From Pelobates cultripes (taxonomy: Eukaryota; Chordata; Amphibia; Anura; Pelobatidae), in assembly GCA_933207985.1 (NCBI GenBank), contig OW240916.1, forward strand, positions 85,219,870-85,283,869: a stretch of DNA of 64,000 bases. The letters are read 5' to 3'. Positions within the stretch are counted from its first letter, which is position 1. Each line of letters begins with the position of its first letter. Both the position numbers and the translations under genes were made by a program. Below, one piece after another: positions 55,201 through 63,998 of this stretch. The notes below the pieces were generated by a model. That model was not told where the DNA came from and ran no database searches. It was given only the letters and a program-made list of their open reading frames with translations.

Positions 55201-58200
55201 TTCCACTGTCCTCTGGGGGTGAAACTTTAAGCAGGCTGTCAGTACTGGGATTCAATTCACACAGCAAACAGTCAACAGGCATTTAACTGCTAGGAAGAGG
55301 GCCGCAGAGGACAGCAAGGGAAGGAAGCGGGAGTGAAACAGTAACATATTGCTTAGATTGTCAAATTGTGGGGCCATGGTGTGTTAAATTTTTCTACACT
55401 GAACCTTGTTCCCTAAAGAACTCCAATCATTCATATACAAACATACACCCAGAGAAAATTTTGCAAAATAACTCCAGGTTTGTATGGGGCGGTTTTAGAA
55501 TAAGAGGTCAAACAGCAAGGGTAGTGAAAAGGAAGGTAAACAAATTAAGGCGTGTGCTAACTGCAAGATCAAGACAAGCGAATTGAACAGACATTAATAA
55601 AATGTCTAACATCTAGCTACAGTTTGTTGATATGGTAGATCCAGGCAACAGTGGTTAACACAACAGAAATGGATTTATTCAAAAAATTTCTACTTAAGAT
55701 TCCACGCTGGAAAAACAACAACTATACAATTTCCTAAAAGGCCATCCCTCGTGTTTTACATACTATATAATGTTATCACAAGATAACATACCCTCTAATG
55801 TTCACAGTGAGAAGCAGCTTAGAATACAGAGGTTGCTTAGGTACATCAATCTTTCTGTAACATCTCACAAAAATATTACAGAAGCCCTATGTTCAGATTG
55901 TCTCTGATGTCAAATGTTTAACAAAAAAGTGCAGATTGCACTTCTGATAGATTAACAACAGTAATGAATCTACGAGTATTCTGCAAATCTTCCAAACAAA
56001 AACGTGGAATTATCAAAACATTATTTTAAAAAAAAAAAAAAGTCTAAATTGTTTTCATCGGATGAACACATGATACTGTTACAAAGTTCAACATCCATAG
56101 GAAGGATCATAGACGATGTCTAATACCTTGAAAACTAATAGGACTGGGATGCTACGTGCAGTATACAACAGTAGCTGGAACCCTTTAGTTGCTGATTTTG
56201 TATGTTCTGCGTAATATGTAGCCCCAAGAGGCAAACACACATATATCGACAGACAGTATTCAAGGCCATGCATGCACCATTGCAGAGCTAGTCTGCACTG
56301 CATTGCAGGAAGTCAGAATACTGTGGTTTGCAATAACTTGGAATGACCCATGGTCAAATTAACTGCTTTAAGCTACCCTAGATGCAAAATGTTTTGTGCC
56401 CTCGGGATGTTCATTTAGAATTTCTGAGGAGCGACTACGTATAAGACTTTGTGCTAATGTGACATAATATTTGTCCTATACCCCATGTATGTCTCATTCA
56501 CACTGATCACTCACACAAAATCTTTACAGTTATCCACTAGTTACAATGTGTTAACCCCCTGGCACATCGTTGGTATTAAAATGTTGATGTTTTGTATGTC
56601 TAGCCTAATAATCCTCTCTCACCTTCCACTACTTACTTTTTATTTCAAGCCACTGCTCATAATCTTCCTCATCATCATCATCATCCTCAGGAGACTTAAA
56701 GACACTGAGGCGGTTCATTTTCGGGGTTTGCTTCGTGTGCGAATAGGTCTTCATTTGGTTTAACATACTTTCCCCAGAGAGTCCAGGTCTCTTTCCTAAA
56801 ACAACAGGTTTCTTCTGAGAAGGCCCAGTGTTCCCAGCTGAACTTGATGAGGTATCTGTAAGTAAAAAACAAAACTGCTGTTATTATGGCACATATAACA
56901 AAACAAAATAATTGAAAGAAAACTAATATTGGGCATCATAAATTACATTTTAAAAATATATTTTTGGAAACAAAATATAAATAGGGAAATCTCATCAAAC
57001 ACTGTACACAGCCCTTTAGTTATCATTTTGTCAGATCATTTATTTAAGTATACAATTCAATGATTCTCTATGACAAGATTATCACTGGCGGATTGCAGCA
57101 ATCGCCACGCGTGTGCCTATAGTCCCCAATGCTCCACTTTAAGAGGCACTGGATTGGACTATCATCCTGGAGGCACGCCTCCAGAGTTATGTCACACGAC
57201 GAGGAGCAGGTGGCAGACGCAGAAGAGACACGAAGCTGAGCAAAGATAAGTAAAATAATATTTTTTTCATTATTTACTGTGCACATTATGGGGGCCTAAA
57301 GCTAACTGGGGACAGAACCACTGTAGCATTAGAAATAGATATTTGTATTCCTAACGCTATGTTGTCCCTTTAAAGCAACTCTTCAAACATCAAAAACTCC
57401 AAACACCTTAAGCTTGCTGAAGTGCTTGCTGAATGTGTGAAGAGTGTGTCCTCTTTTTTTCAAATGTACAAAAAGTACAGATATCAATAGAAATTGGCAC
57501 ATTTATGAATTAATCTTGTTACACCCCCTGGTTGTCAGACAACTGGTCCTGTTACTTCCTGGTTTGTTTAGCTCAGTGGAGCTAAACTGAAGAGGCAGCA
57601 ATTGCCTTGCAAGGACGTCTCACTGAGCTGCACTGGGAAGTCTGTGATTGGACAACCACAGAAAGTCTGGGCTAGGGAAAAGGGGAGTGGCTTGCAAAGT
57701 CCACAGGGCTATATTTTACCTGTCCTCCAGTGGCTCTCTTTCCTCCTCTCCGGCTGCATCATCCCAGCCACAATCCCCAAATGGCTAGAGGCAGAAGATT
57801 TGTTTAAATATAACCCCAACTAAAATACTGTTGGCTCTACAGCTCATTAAGAGGTATGGGAACCCACAATCGTATGCACTCACAGAGTGGTTAATTTTCA
57901 GTCTGTGTGAGGGATAAAGGGAAGGGGATTGCAAAGGCAAGCAGGTTTATTTCCATTTATTTACAAAGAAAACATGCAGAAAAAATGAGAGCTGCCAAAG
58001 GTGGAGTGACACCTCCAGAACCTATTGTCATTATCTCAGTACATATAGCACTTCATACTGAAACACTGCCAGCACATAAAAACAGCGTTCAAAACACTGA
58101 AGAGGTAATGGTGCTTGGAGTAATGCTTTAAAAGTAGTTATCTACTTCCATTGGGCTACTGAATTTCACTATAATCAAGAGGGAGTTGCATAAGTACCAA

Positions 58201-61200
58201 AATACGCACAGCTCCAGAGCAAACGCATGTGAATGTTTGTGGTTCTAAAATTAACAATGTTTGCCTTGTTGTATGATTTAAGGCACAAAAGAGACTCACA
58301 ACTAAAAATATGTAAGCTCGAAGTAACATTTCTTCTTATGCTGCATCTTGTACTGAATGATCTAGTGACTATGCTTATCAAGAGGTGTTGTCAGGATAGA
58401 TTTGTGTGACAATACTAGATAACATGCAATTAATAGACGGGTAATGCATCTGATGACATAAACCCACATTTCATAATAAATCTTCACATGAAAGAAAAAA
58501 AAAAAAAAACAACTTGATGGATACATGTCTCTTTTCAGCCTATGTAACTATGTAACTTGTTTTTCCTCTATGGACGGTATTCACTCTTCTGCACATAGAA
58601 ATACAAAATAATTTTTCCACACTCACCTGTGCTCGACTTTTCTTTCTGTAACTTGAGAAACTGCTGCAGGAAGCTGCCATCGTTTGCAAACTTGTTTGAT
58701 GTGGAGGATGAAGAAGGTAAGCTATAGATTGAATTGAAAACAACTGATTCTAATCTAAATACATAGCAAGATCAATATAATGTTAAATTATAGAAATATC
58801 CCCCTAACATTCTCAATTTGTAAAAAAAATTGCAAGCTTATAGAAAACAGTGTTTCTCACTTAAATGTCAGGTTTTTATATAAAATAAGTTAAAGGATTA
58901 CTCCAAGCACCATGACCACTTCAGTGATTTGAAGTGACCATGGTGCCTGGAGTCAATATATGCAGCATTTCAATATGAAATGCTGCGGATACAGAGATTA
59001 ACCCCTCTGCTGCCCGATATGATACTCCACTTCTGGCAGCGACATTGGGATGTTAATATTAAACCTGGAACAAGAGTTCCTGGATAGCTAAGGTAATGTC
59101 TGTGCAAACTTAGCATCTGCCATCAGCATGGAGAGTAGGACAGAAGTGTTAGCTATGTGTTTCCTGTGGAAAATAAAAGAGATTAAGTTGTTATCAGACC
59201 AGAACTTTCCTTTATAGGTATATCAGTACACTTCAATCTGACAAAAGATTGTGAAAAATCTAAAAAGTAACCCTTATACAGTGTTTAGTGAGCTCACTGG
59301 GTTTAACACTTTCAATATATTATGGTGGGGGTTATCAAATCCAGGCCAATTATTTTATTCTGTCAGAACAACAGGTAGGAAGATCATTTATATTTTTATC
59401 ACAATACTGCTAAAATATTTTTTTTTCATTATAACAAATCATTTTAATACAATTTAAGTAGTTCATTTAAGTAGTATGCAAGGTCCCAGAGGCTGCAGCA
59501 ATAAAGTAGGTGGTTGCTGAAAAAAAAAAAAAAAACCTCTGTAAATAGTTCTTACCCTGTACACTTTAAAGGAACACATTAATCGCCAAAACAATTTCAC
59601 CTTTTCTAACTGTGACTCCCATAGTCTCCCAACACCAAGCATGTCAAACTCAAAGGCTAGCACGGGCAAATAAACAAGGTTTAAGTTTACGTGGGCCGCA
59701 AAAAAAACCAAACTTACATTTTCATAGAAGCGTAAGTTTATTTTTGTACAGTATAATAAAAAAAATTATAAATAAAAAAACAGCATCCCCTCTTCTAAAG
59801 CCCAGTCCTCTCCCCCATACTAAATCCCAGTCCCGTTCCCCCATGCCAAATCCCAGTCGCCCCCACCAGTTGCCCCCCCCCACTCTATGCTAAATCCCAG
59901 TCGCCCTCCCCACTCTATGCTAAATCTCAGTCCCACCCCCTCTATGCTAAATCTCAGTCCCCTCTCTATGCTAAATCCCAGTCCCCCCACTCTATGCTAA
60001 ATCCCAGCCCCCACTCTATGCTAAATCCCAGTCCCCCCACTCTATGCTAAATCCCAGTCCCCCCACTCTATGCTAAATCCAGTCCCCCACTCTATGCTAA
60101 ATCCCAGTCCGCCCCACTCTATGCTAAATCCAGTCCTCCCCCTAAATCCCAGTCCACTCTATGCTAAATCCCAGTACCTCCCCAATCTATGCTAAATCCC
60201 AGTCCCTCCCACTCTATGCTAAATCCCAGTCCTTCCTCCTCTCCAGTACTCCCCAATCTATGCTAAATCAGTCCCTCCCCTCTATGCTAAATCCCAGTCC
60301 TCCCCTATGCTAAATCCCAGTCCCCCCAATCTATGTCCCTCCCCAATCTATGCTAAATCCCAGTCCCTCCCCAATCTATGCTAAATCCCCCTCCCCCTAT
60401 GCTAAATCCATTCCCTCTATGCTAAATCCCAATCTATGCCCCCCCCCAATCTATGCTAAATCCCATTCCCCCCCAATCTATGCTAAATCCCATTCCCATC
60501 TATGCTAAATCCATTCCCTCCCCAATCTATGCTAAATCCCATTCCTCCCCCAATCTATGCTAAATCCCATTCCCTCCCCCAATCTATGCTAAATCCCATT
60601 CCCTCCCCAATCTATACTAAATCCCATTCCCCCAATCTATGCTAAATCATTCCTCCCCCAATCTATGCTAAATCCCATTCCCCCCCAATCTATGCTAATC
60701 CCATCCCCCAATCTATGCTAAATCCCATTCCCTCTCCCCCCAAGTCCCCCCCTCTATACTAAATCTCAGTCCCGGTTTAAAAAAAAAACAGCCAAACAGG
60801 CTCTGGCCTATCAGGAGTCCCAGTGAAACTTCAGATATCTGCTAATACGAAAAGGTGGTGAAGGACAATCCTCAATTTATGCATTGCAGCACATAGAGGA
60901 AGTGATCTCAGATCACTTCCTCCCAGCACTTGTGAATGTGAAGCCACACTGTAGTAGTGCAGTCTGCAGCTGCTGTTGCAGCTCCTGTCCTTGACCTGTG
61001 CCTGCCCAGCCTGGTTCCCACTGGAACCCAGGGAAGCCACCCACACTGCTAGATTTACTCATACAAATAATACAAGCAGCCCACAAACGTAACCCGCTAA
61101 CAATCCACATACATGCACACAACCCCAAACAGCCCCCACACATACACACACTACCAAACACACAACGTGGCATTTCCATCCACACACACACACACACACA

Positions 61201-61833
61201 CAATTCCACAAGCAGCCCCCATACACAGCCCACATTCATATGTATCATACACGATACCACAAACTACTCCTGAACATATACAATATAATAGCTCATATAC
61301 GCACAAATACAACCATACAAAGCATTTACAGTATAAATAACACAAGCAGAATACGGCAGCATACACACCTCATTTTAAAAAAATAGGACCGGCACGCCAC
61401 GGGACATCACAATCCTAGATCGGCACAGTGCTGCTAAAAGGTTGCCTACTCCTGGCCTAGACCATCATGACGAAAATAACTGACAATGGAACAGTAGAAA
61501 TCAGTGACGACTCACCACTGGCACATCAGAACAATTACTTCCATAACATTAAGTCATATGTATGGCCAGCAGAAACCCAAAAGAACGGTCATCTTCAAAA
61601 GCTGGAGTGCCATTAGTATAATCAATAACTCGTTTAATATTAATCCATAAACAGTATGTTTACTCACTCAGCATTTTTAGACTGGATGGCTTGCTGAGCT
61701 TGCTTGGCCTGATGCTTTGTTTTGGCTTCAATCTCTTTCTTTTTCTTCTCTATGAGTTCTTCTTGGTAAAGAATATATGCGCTGGTTTTAACCGGTTTAG
61801 AGGGCGTAGAAGCAAATCGCCGCCCCCCTATAC
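38841..61833 (-). CDS. SUGP1: SUGP1, SURP and G-patch splicing factor (exons 2-14; exon 1 outside window)
   Basis: A nuclear splicing factor that works with SF3B1 and branch-site proteins and activates a DEAH helicase through its G-patch. Thirteen exons join with consistent phases into 616 codons plus a partial first codon; human SUGP1 has 645 residues. Counting from the first whole codon: acidic segment [17 protein letters not shown] ends near 159, SURP1 about 171-218, SURP2 about 243-292, basic [11 protein letters not shown] near 353, a glutamine-rich helix around 405-460 (KEQQE then MQQMYDMIM), and the G-patch about 533-577. The C-terminus is NNPRRPYY. Exon 1 (start codon, about 16 residues in mammals) was not found to 64000, so intron 1 is at least 2.1 kb. 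Introns hold many MITEs, but no exon is disrupted. Confidence 0.97.
39198..39327. repeat. Imperfect 130-bp hairpin
   Basis: Arms of about 60 bases from AGCCATGTTGTGTTAGAG to CTAACCTTTCT pair with the complement of AGAAGGAAAATTAGG to AACCCAACATGGCT around an 11-base loop. It is probably a MITE core, with CCCTTTAA at 39172 and TTAA near 39494 as possible ends. Confidence 0.65.
40185..40325 (+). mobile_element. LINE 3'-end fragment
   Basis: GAGACCTGCGCGTCTCAC, then an AATAAAATTG signal and A-rich end. It is related to the fragment at 17640-18160. No coding part. Confidence 0.45.
40383..40512 (-). CDS. SUGP1: SUGP1 exon 13 (G-patch end and C-terminal region)
   Basis: 43 full codons (566-608): [12 protein letters not shown] ends the G-patch, followed by [20 protein letters not shown]. 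The donor is CTG|gtatga, phase 0. Confidence 0.97.
40975..41137 (-). mobile_element. tRNA-derived SINE
   Basis: On the minus strand the 5' part is tRNA-like, with an A box TAGCTCAATAG (41116-41126) and B box GTTCAAATCCC (41078-41088). The body contains AAAATGAGTACCATTAAATT. These boxes are RNA polymerase III promoter parts. It lies in SUGP1 intron 12; the ends and duplications are not resolved. Confidence 0.7.
41317..41462 (-). CDS. SUGP1: SUGP1 exon 12 (G-patch, first part)
   Basis: 48 full codons (517-564): [19 protein letters not shown], then GWKEGEGLG and GQGIKNPVN of the G-patch. It leaves in phase 2 (AA|gtaaga). Confidence 0.97.
42286..42478 (+). mobile_element. LINE-like 3' tail ending TTCTATGTTTCTAT
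   Basis: GGAATAGCCTTCCAGCAGAG, GGCATAAGGCTATCCTA and TTGGGCAGACTAGATGG followed by CACATTCTATGTTTCTATA. The short tandem tail resembles CR1/L2-type elements. No coding part. Confidence 0.55.
42991..43434. mobile_element. T2-like MITE
   Basis: TTAAAGGAACACTATAATGTC at left and GGTGACTATAGTGCCCTATTAA at right, flanked by TTAA. Same family and orientation as 15352-15789. Confidence 0.8.
43576..43682 (-). CDS. SUGP1: SUGP1 exon 11
   Basis: 35 full codons (482-516): [20 protein letters not shown], then [13 protein letters not shown]. The acceptor is cag before 43682; the donor AAG|gtaggg is phase 0. Confidence 0.96.
44533..45054. mobile_element. T2-like MITE
   Basis: TTAAAGGGACACTCTAAGCTCC at left and GGTGCTTAGAGTGCTCCTTTAA at right, TTAA on both sides. 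Same family as 37509-38327 and the end at 54946. Confidence 0.82.
45280..45457 (-). CDS. SUGP1: SUGP1 exon 10
   Basis: 59 full codons (422-480): [47 protein letters not shown]. Phase 0 in and phase 1 out. Confidence 0.97.
45932..46038 (-). CDS. SUGP1: SUGP1 exon 9
   Basis: 35 full codons (387-421): [18 protein letters not shown], then [15 protein letters not shown]. The acceptor is gtgtag and the donor GAG|gtagga, phase 0. Confidence 0.95.
47089..47249. mobile_element. Short palindromic MITE, TTCACCAAAC type
   Basis: AAGGTTATTCACCAAACACAG at left pairs with the complement of AAGCTTGGTGAATAACC at right. It lies in SUGP1 intron 8 and is related to 6301-6638. Confidence 0.65.
48569..49072. mobile_element. 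T2-like MITE with a perfect 33-bp hairpin
   Basis: From TTAAGGGACACTCCAGGCAC to GGCACTGGAGAGTCCCTTTAA, 504 bp in SUGP1 intron 8. At the centre, 48712-48744 and 48764-48796 are exact complements around a 19-base loop. Same family as 33792-34256. Confidence 0.85.
48712..48796. ncRNA. Candidate small-RNA hairpin inside MITE
   Basis: Perfect 33-bp arms (starting TTTTTGTGTTCTAATAAGCC) with a 19-base loop give an 85-base stem-loop of pre-miRNA size. Because the pairing has no mismatches it would suit siRNA or young MITE-derived miRNA processing. Transcription would come from SUGP1 pre-mRNA. This is inference. Confidence 0.25.
49179..49221. repeat. A run followed by (TAA)n
   Basis: About 29 As and then TAATAATAATAAT. 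It may be the tail of an old retroposon, but no body was recognised to the left. Confidence 0.8.
49609..49688. mobile_element. 80-bp MITE with perfect 16-bp termini
   Basis: TTAACCCCTTAAGGAC at the left and its exact complement at the right. The interior contains ACATGACATGTGTGACATGT. It is very compact and TTAA-bounded. Confidence 0.78.
49874..50211 (-). CDS. SUGP1: SUGP1 exon 8 (SURP2 second half, linker, basic motif)
   Basis: 112 full codons (274-385). [20 protein letters not shown] completes SURP2; a Pro/Ser-rich linker follows, then [14 protein letters not shown], a probable nuclear localisation signal. It enters in phase 2 and leaves in phase 1. Confidence 0.96.
50212..51788. other. 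SUGP1 intron 7
   Basis: AT-rich intron. GGTGAAACGCATTATGG followed by a short AATAAAGG near 50838-50883 resembles a dispersed repeat, and TTAATTAATTAATTAATAAA near 50527-50546 is a simple tract. I see no exon or RNA gene. Confidence 0.45.
51789..51900 (-). CDS. SUGP1: SUGP1 exon 7 (SURP2, first half)
   Basis: 36 full codons (237-272): [18 protein letters not shown] through NNRENPAF. Same phases as exon 5 (1 in, 2 out) and the same break point inside the SURP fold. Confidence 0.96.
52021..52796. mobile_element. T2-like MITE carrying an insertion
   Basis: Starts TTAAAGGGTTACTCCAAACC and ends GGTTGGATAACCCTTTAA, TTAA on both sides. CAATCACAGGCTTC and GAAGCCTGTGATTG near 52211-52245 form a hairpin. 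A separate repeat from about 52313 (AGCAGCACTCACGTATT to CTTTCATCAGGG) appears inserted in its right half. Confidence 0.72.
53306..53409 (-). CDS. SUGP1: SUGP1 exon 6 (SURP1, second half)
   Basis: 34 full codons (202-235): [20 protein letters not shown], then [10 protein letters not shown]. Phase 2 in and phase 1 out (G|gtaag). Confidence 0.96.
53539..54063. mobile_element. T2-like MITE with nested microsatellite
   Basis: Starts TTAAAGGGACACTCTAGGCACC and ends AGTGTCACTTTAA. A (TCA)n/(TTA)n stretch at about 53730-53762 and TATAAAGCTCCAACAAATTC after it look like a second repeat inserted within. Confidence 0.7.
54560..54946. mobile_element. T2-like MITE, left end lost
   Basis: The right end TTTTGGTGCTTAGAGTGTCCCTTTAA matches the element at 44533-45054. 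The left boundary is approximate. Confidence 0.5.
55101..55224 (-). CDS. SUGP1: SUGP1 exon 5 (SURP1, first half)
   Basis: 40 full codons (161-200) from [10 protein letters not shown] through [11 protein letters not shown] to DYKDNPAF. Phase 1 in and phase 2 out. The acceptor cttaaag was chosen over an upstream AG because it restores the frame with exon 4. Confidence 0.94.
55225..56636. other. SUGP1 intron 4
   Basis: Ordinary AT-rich intron with an A run at 56028-56041. I see no exon, RNA gene or clear mobile element. Confidence 0.5.
56637..56855 (-). CDS. SUGP1: SUGP1 exon 4
   Basis: 72 full codons (88-159): Ser-rich start, [35 protein letters not shown], then YEQWLEIK. The aspartate run includes GAT repeats. 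The donor is A|gtaagt, phase 1. Confidence 0.95.
57053..57373. mobile_element. T2-like MITE, left end lost
   Basis: TTCAATGATTCTCTATGAC and GTCCCCAATGCTCC are shared with 62429-62932. It ends CGCTATGTTGTCCCTTTAA, sharing TTAA 57370-57373 with the next element. Confidence 0.6.
57370..58131. mobile_element. T2-like MITE abutting the previous one
   Basis: From TTAAAGCAACTCTTCAAACATC to GGTGCTTGGAGTAATGCTTTAA. A 73-codon frame inside (57602-57823) is not a gene. The two MITEs share one TTAA. Confidence 0.65.
58490..58560 (+). repeat. LINE-like tail ending CTATGTAACTATGTAACT
   Basis: A 3' fragment with TGTCTCTTTTCAGCCTATGTAAC and the short tandem tail typical of CR1/L2-type elements. It lies close to SUGP1 exon 3. 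Confidence 0.4.
58627..58721 (-). CDS. SUGP1: SUGP1 exon 3
   Basis: 31 full codons (56-86) ending in [15 protein letters not shown], after [10 protein letters not shown], nearly invariant in SUGP1. The acceptor is ctatag and the donor G|gtgagt. Confidence 0.95.
58890..59160. mobile_element. T2-like MITE, CATGACCACTTC type
   Basis: TTAAAGGATTACTCCAAGCACC at left, then ATGACCACTTCAGTGATTTG with its inverted partner GAAGTGACCATGGTGCCTGG. The right boundary is not clear. Related to 16838 and 32390. Confidence 0.6.
59636..61454. mobile_element. hAT-like element carrying a C-rich minisatellite
   Basis: Left end CAAGCATGTCAAACTCAAAGG, right end on the complement CAGGAGTAGGCAACCTTTT, a hAT-like pair. 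Flanking 8-mers CCCAACAC and GCCTAGAC match at only 5 of 8, so the boundaries are tentative. It holds a 1-kb minisatellite and a CA-rich stretch (61100-61260). The left-end sequence recurs alone at 63179. It lies in SUGP1 intron 2. Confidence 0.6.
59795..60772 (+). repeat. C-rich minisatellite, CTCTATGCTAAATCCCAGTC units
   Basis: About 40 units of 20-27 bases. Left units read CTCTATGCTAAATCCCAGTCCC; from about 60330 they shift to AATCTATGCTAAATCCCATTCC, so the array has two homogenised halves. Unit length varies mainly in the C run. Confidence 0.93.
61668..61833 (-). CDS. SUGP1: SUGP1 exon 2
   Basis: 54 full codons (residues 1-54), entering in phase 1 and leaving in phase 2 (GA|gtgagt). [19 protein letters not shown] is the conserved N-terminal helix. 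The acceptor is ttttcag. Confidence 0.94.
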
Positions 61834-62139
61834 CTGAAAACAAAAGGAAATTACTAAACCAACCTTGCAGTTTTTTGGTTTTTTTTAATGAATGAGTTCA
61901 TGAGATTAATTAGTATGTGGTAGTACAGAAACTTTGTAACAATCTAGCATATTGAAAAAGTGTAATTCAAAGATGATACTTAGAAGAAGAATTCTGGGCT
62001 GGCTACATCAATTTTATTCAAGTTATGGATGCAGTGCCTGCAAGCTCCACGCTGTACTTGGGTACCAGCTTTCTCTCTCAAGAGAGAAAGCTGAGCCGCA
62101 GTCCACAGCTCTGCCAAGAATTTAGCATAGGACATTTCA

Positions 62140-62428
62140 TTAAAGGAACACTATAGCATTAGGAATACAAAACTGCATTCATAATGCTTTACTGGCCCTC
62201 TGTCTCAATGGCCCCACAAGCCAGTTAACCCCTATTTTCCCTTATCTCTTCCAGTGCCAAAGTTGCTCGACGCTGGATTGACGTCCTCCTTCAGCAATGT
62301 CATGCCAATGGGGAAACCTAATGCACACGCATTAGACCTTCCCCATAACAAAGCACTGAATGAATGCTAAGAGGATTTTGAAGACACTGTACGTCCTCAC
62401 GCAAAGTGGTTTTACATTGCAGGGTGAA
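62140..62428. mobile_element. T2-like MITE, right end cut by next element
   Basis: TTAAAGGAACACTATAGCATTAGG at left. The body stops at 62428 where another MITE begins, so the right half was lost or displaced. Confidence 0.6.
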
Positions 62429-62932
62429 TTAAAGGAACACTTAAGGCACTAAAACAACTTCCTATTATTGAAGTTGTTATAGTACCATCAGTCCTACCAC
62501 CCGTTACAATACCACAAAACCTTTTATTTAAATAATGAGAAGGCTTAGAAATGCATCTCCAAGCCATGACCTATGGGTGTGAGAGCTGGGAATGTTTCTT
62601 TCCTGCTCTCATACTGTAACATACCATGAGCACATATGCAGTCATGGTATGTCATAGAGAAACATTGTATTCAATGATTCTTTATGGCAGAATCATAGAC
62701 ACATTGCAGCGAGCGTCACGCATGCCTCTATGGTCCCCAATGCTCCTCTATGACATCACTCGAGGAGGCCGTGGCAGCAAAAAGGGAGACTTGGAGAAAA
62801 GGTGAGTAATTAGTTTATTTTCTTTTTATTTCATTTTTTCTTTCTACACAATGGGGGGGCCTTAAGTAAATAGCCACATCAAGACTGTCTTATCTTCATA
62901 CCTGTATTTCTAATGCTAGAGTGTTTCTTGAA
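62429..62932. mobile_element. T2-like MITE
   Basis: TTAAAGGAACACTTAAGGCAC at left. The right end on the complement is AAACACTCTAGCATTAGAAAT, with a decayed tip. Related to 57053-57373. Confidence 0.62.
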
Positions 62933-63084
62933 AGAAGGAAAGAAAAAAGGAAGAGTCGTCCCGGAGGATGAGCAGAGGGGAGAGGTCCCATTATTGGTAA
63001 TCTGTTGCCAGAATTTCCATTAGCCAGCTGCCTAATGACAGAGATGTCTTTATGTGCAGTGCTTCTAAGTGACATGGTGCACAT

Positions 63085-63571
63085 ATAGACTTCAAGCATC
63101 ATGACCACTTCAAATCCCTGGCATGATCATGGTTCTTGGAGTGGAAACACCTGTGCTAAGACCATGCGTGCTCTAGGGCAAGCATGTCAAACTCAAAGGC
63201 TAGCACATGCCAAACAAACATGCCCCATCCCATGTCGCACCCCCCATCCCATGTCACTGAAGTGGTTAAAACCCCTTCAGACACTTACCTGAATCTCGCA
63301 CTGATGTCCCTCGGCACTGGGTCAGGCTCCCCCCACGCTCTTCCCCCACCGACGTTCGTCCGGCGGGAGAGACCAAATGTGCACGTGCAGCAATTAGACC
63401 TCCCCATAGGGAGGTAGACAGCCACTAGAGGAGGACTTAACCCTGCAAGGTTATTATTGCAATTTATAAAAACTGCAATAATTACACTTGCAGGGTTAAG
63501 TGTAAAGGGAGTTGGTACCCAGACCACTTCAATGGGCTGAAGATTTCTGGGTGCCTACAGTGTCCCTTTAA
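63085..63571. repeat. Mosaic of three MITE fragments
   Basis: In order: a CATGACCACTTC fragment (63095-63145), a hAT-like left end CAAGCATGTCAAACTCAAAGG (63179), and the right part of a T2-like MITE ending GCCTACAGTGTCCCTTTAA (63571). The last contains the hairpin TAACCCTGCAAGGTTATTA with its complement, 63438-63499. Confidence 0.6.
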
Positions 63572-63890
63572 TTAAACGTAATAAAGAATATATTTTTAAA
63601 ATAAATATGACAATGTGAATATTGAGTATGTTAAAAGGAGTTTGTGAATATTATGCATGTAAGGAGGAGTGTATGAACTATTAATCTGAAGTATAAAAGT
63701 CACAAAATATTGTATAATGCAATGTATTCACTTGCCAGCACAATTGCTGACGTATTTGAGGATGTGTGTAAAAGTGAAAACAATAAAAATAGAAACTTTT
63801 TTTAAAAAGTCACAAAAAAAAACCAAAAAAACAACACACTTAATAGTTACACACAGATGACACTGAAAAGCCCTGAATAATATGCTTCAA

Positions 63891-63998
63891 GGTTTCCAGA
63901 TTAGAGAATATCGAGCGCTGGGGAAATCAGACATGCAGACACAGGCTGTCAGTGTAAGTTGATTTCCCGAGTGCTCAATATTCTCTAATCTGGAAACC
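63891..63998. repeat. Long inverted repeat at window edge
   Basis: Arms of about 39 bases, GGTTTCCAGATTAGAGAATA at left and its complement at 63979-63998, with about three mismatches in total. The loop is about 29 bases. It is probably a small MITE or the end of a larger one running past 64000. Confidence 0.75.

Noticed and set aside
57602..57823. 73-codon open frame
   Set aside because: It lies wholly within a T2-like MITE and has no resemblance to a protein family.
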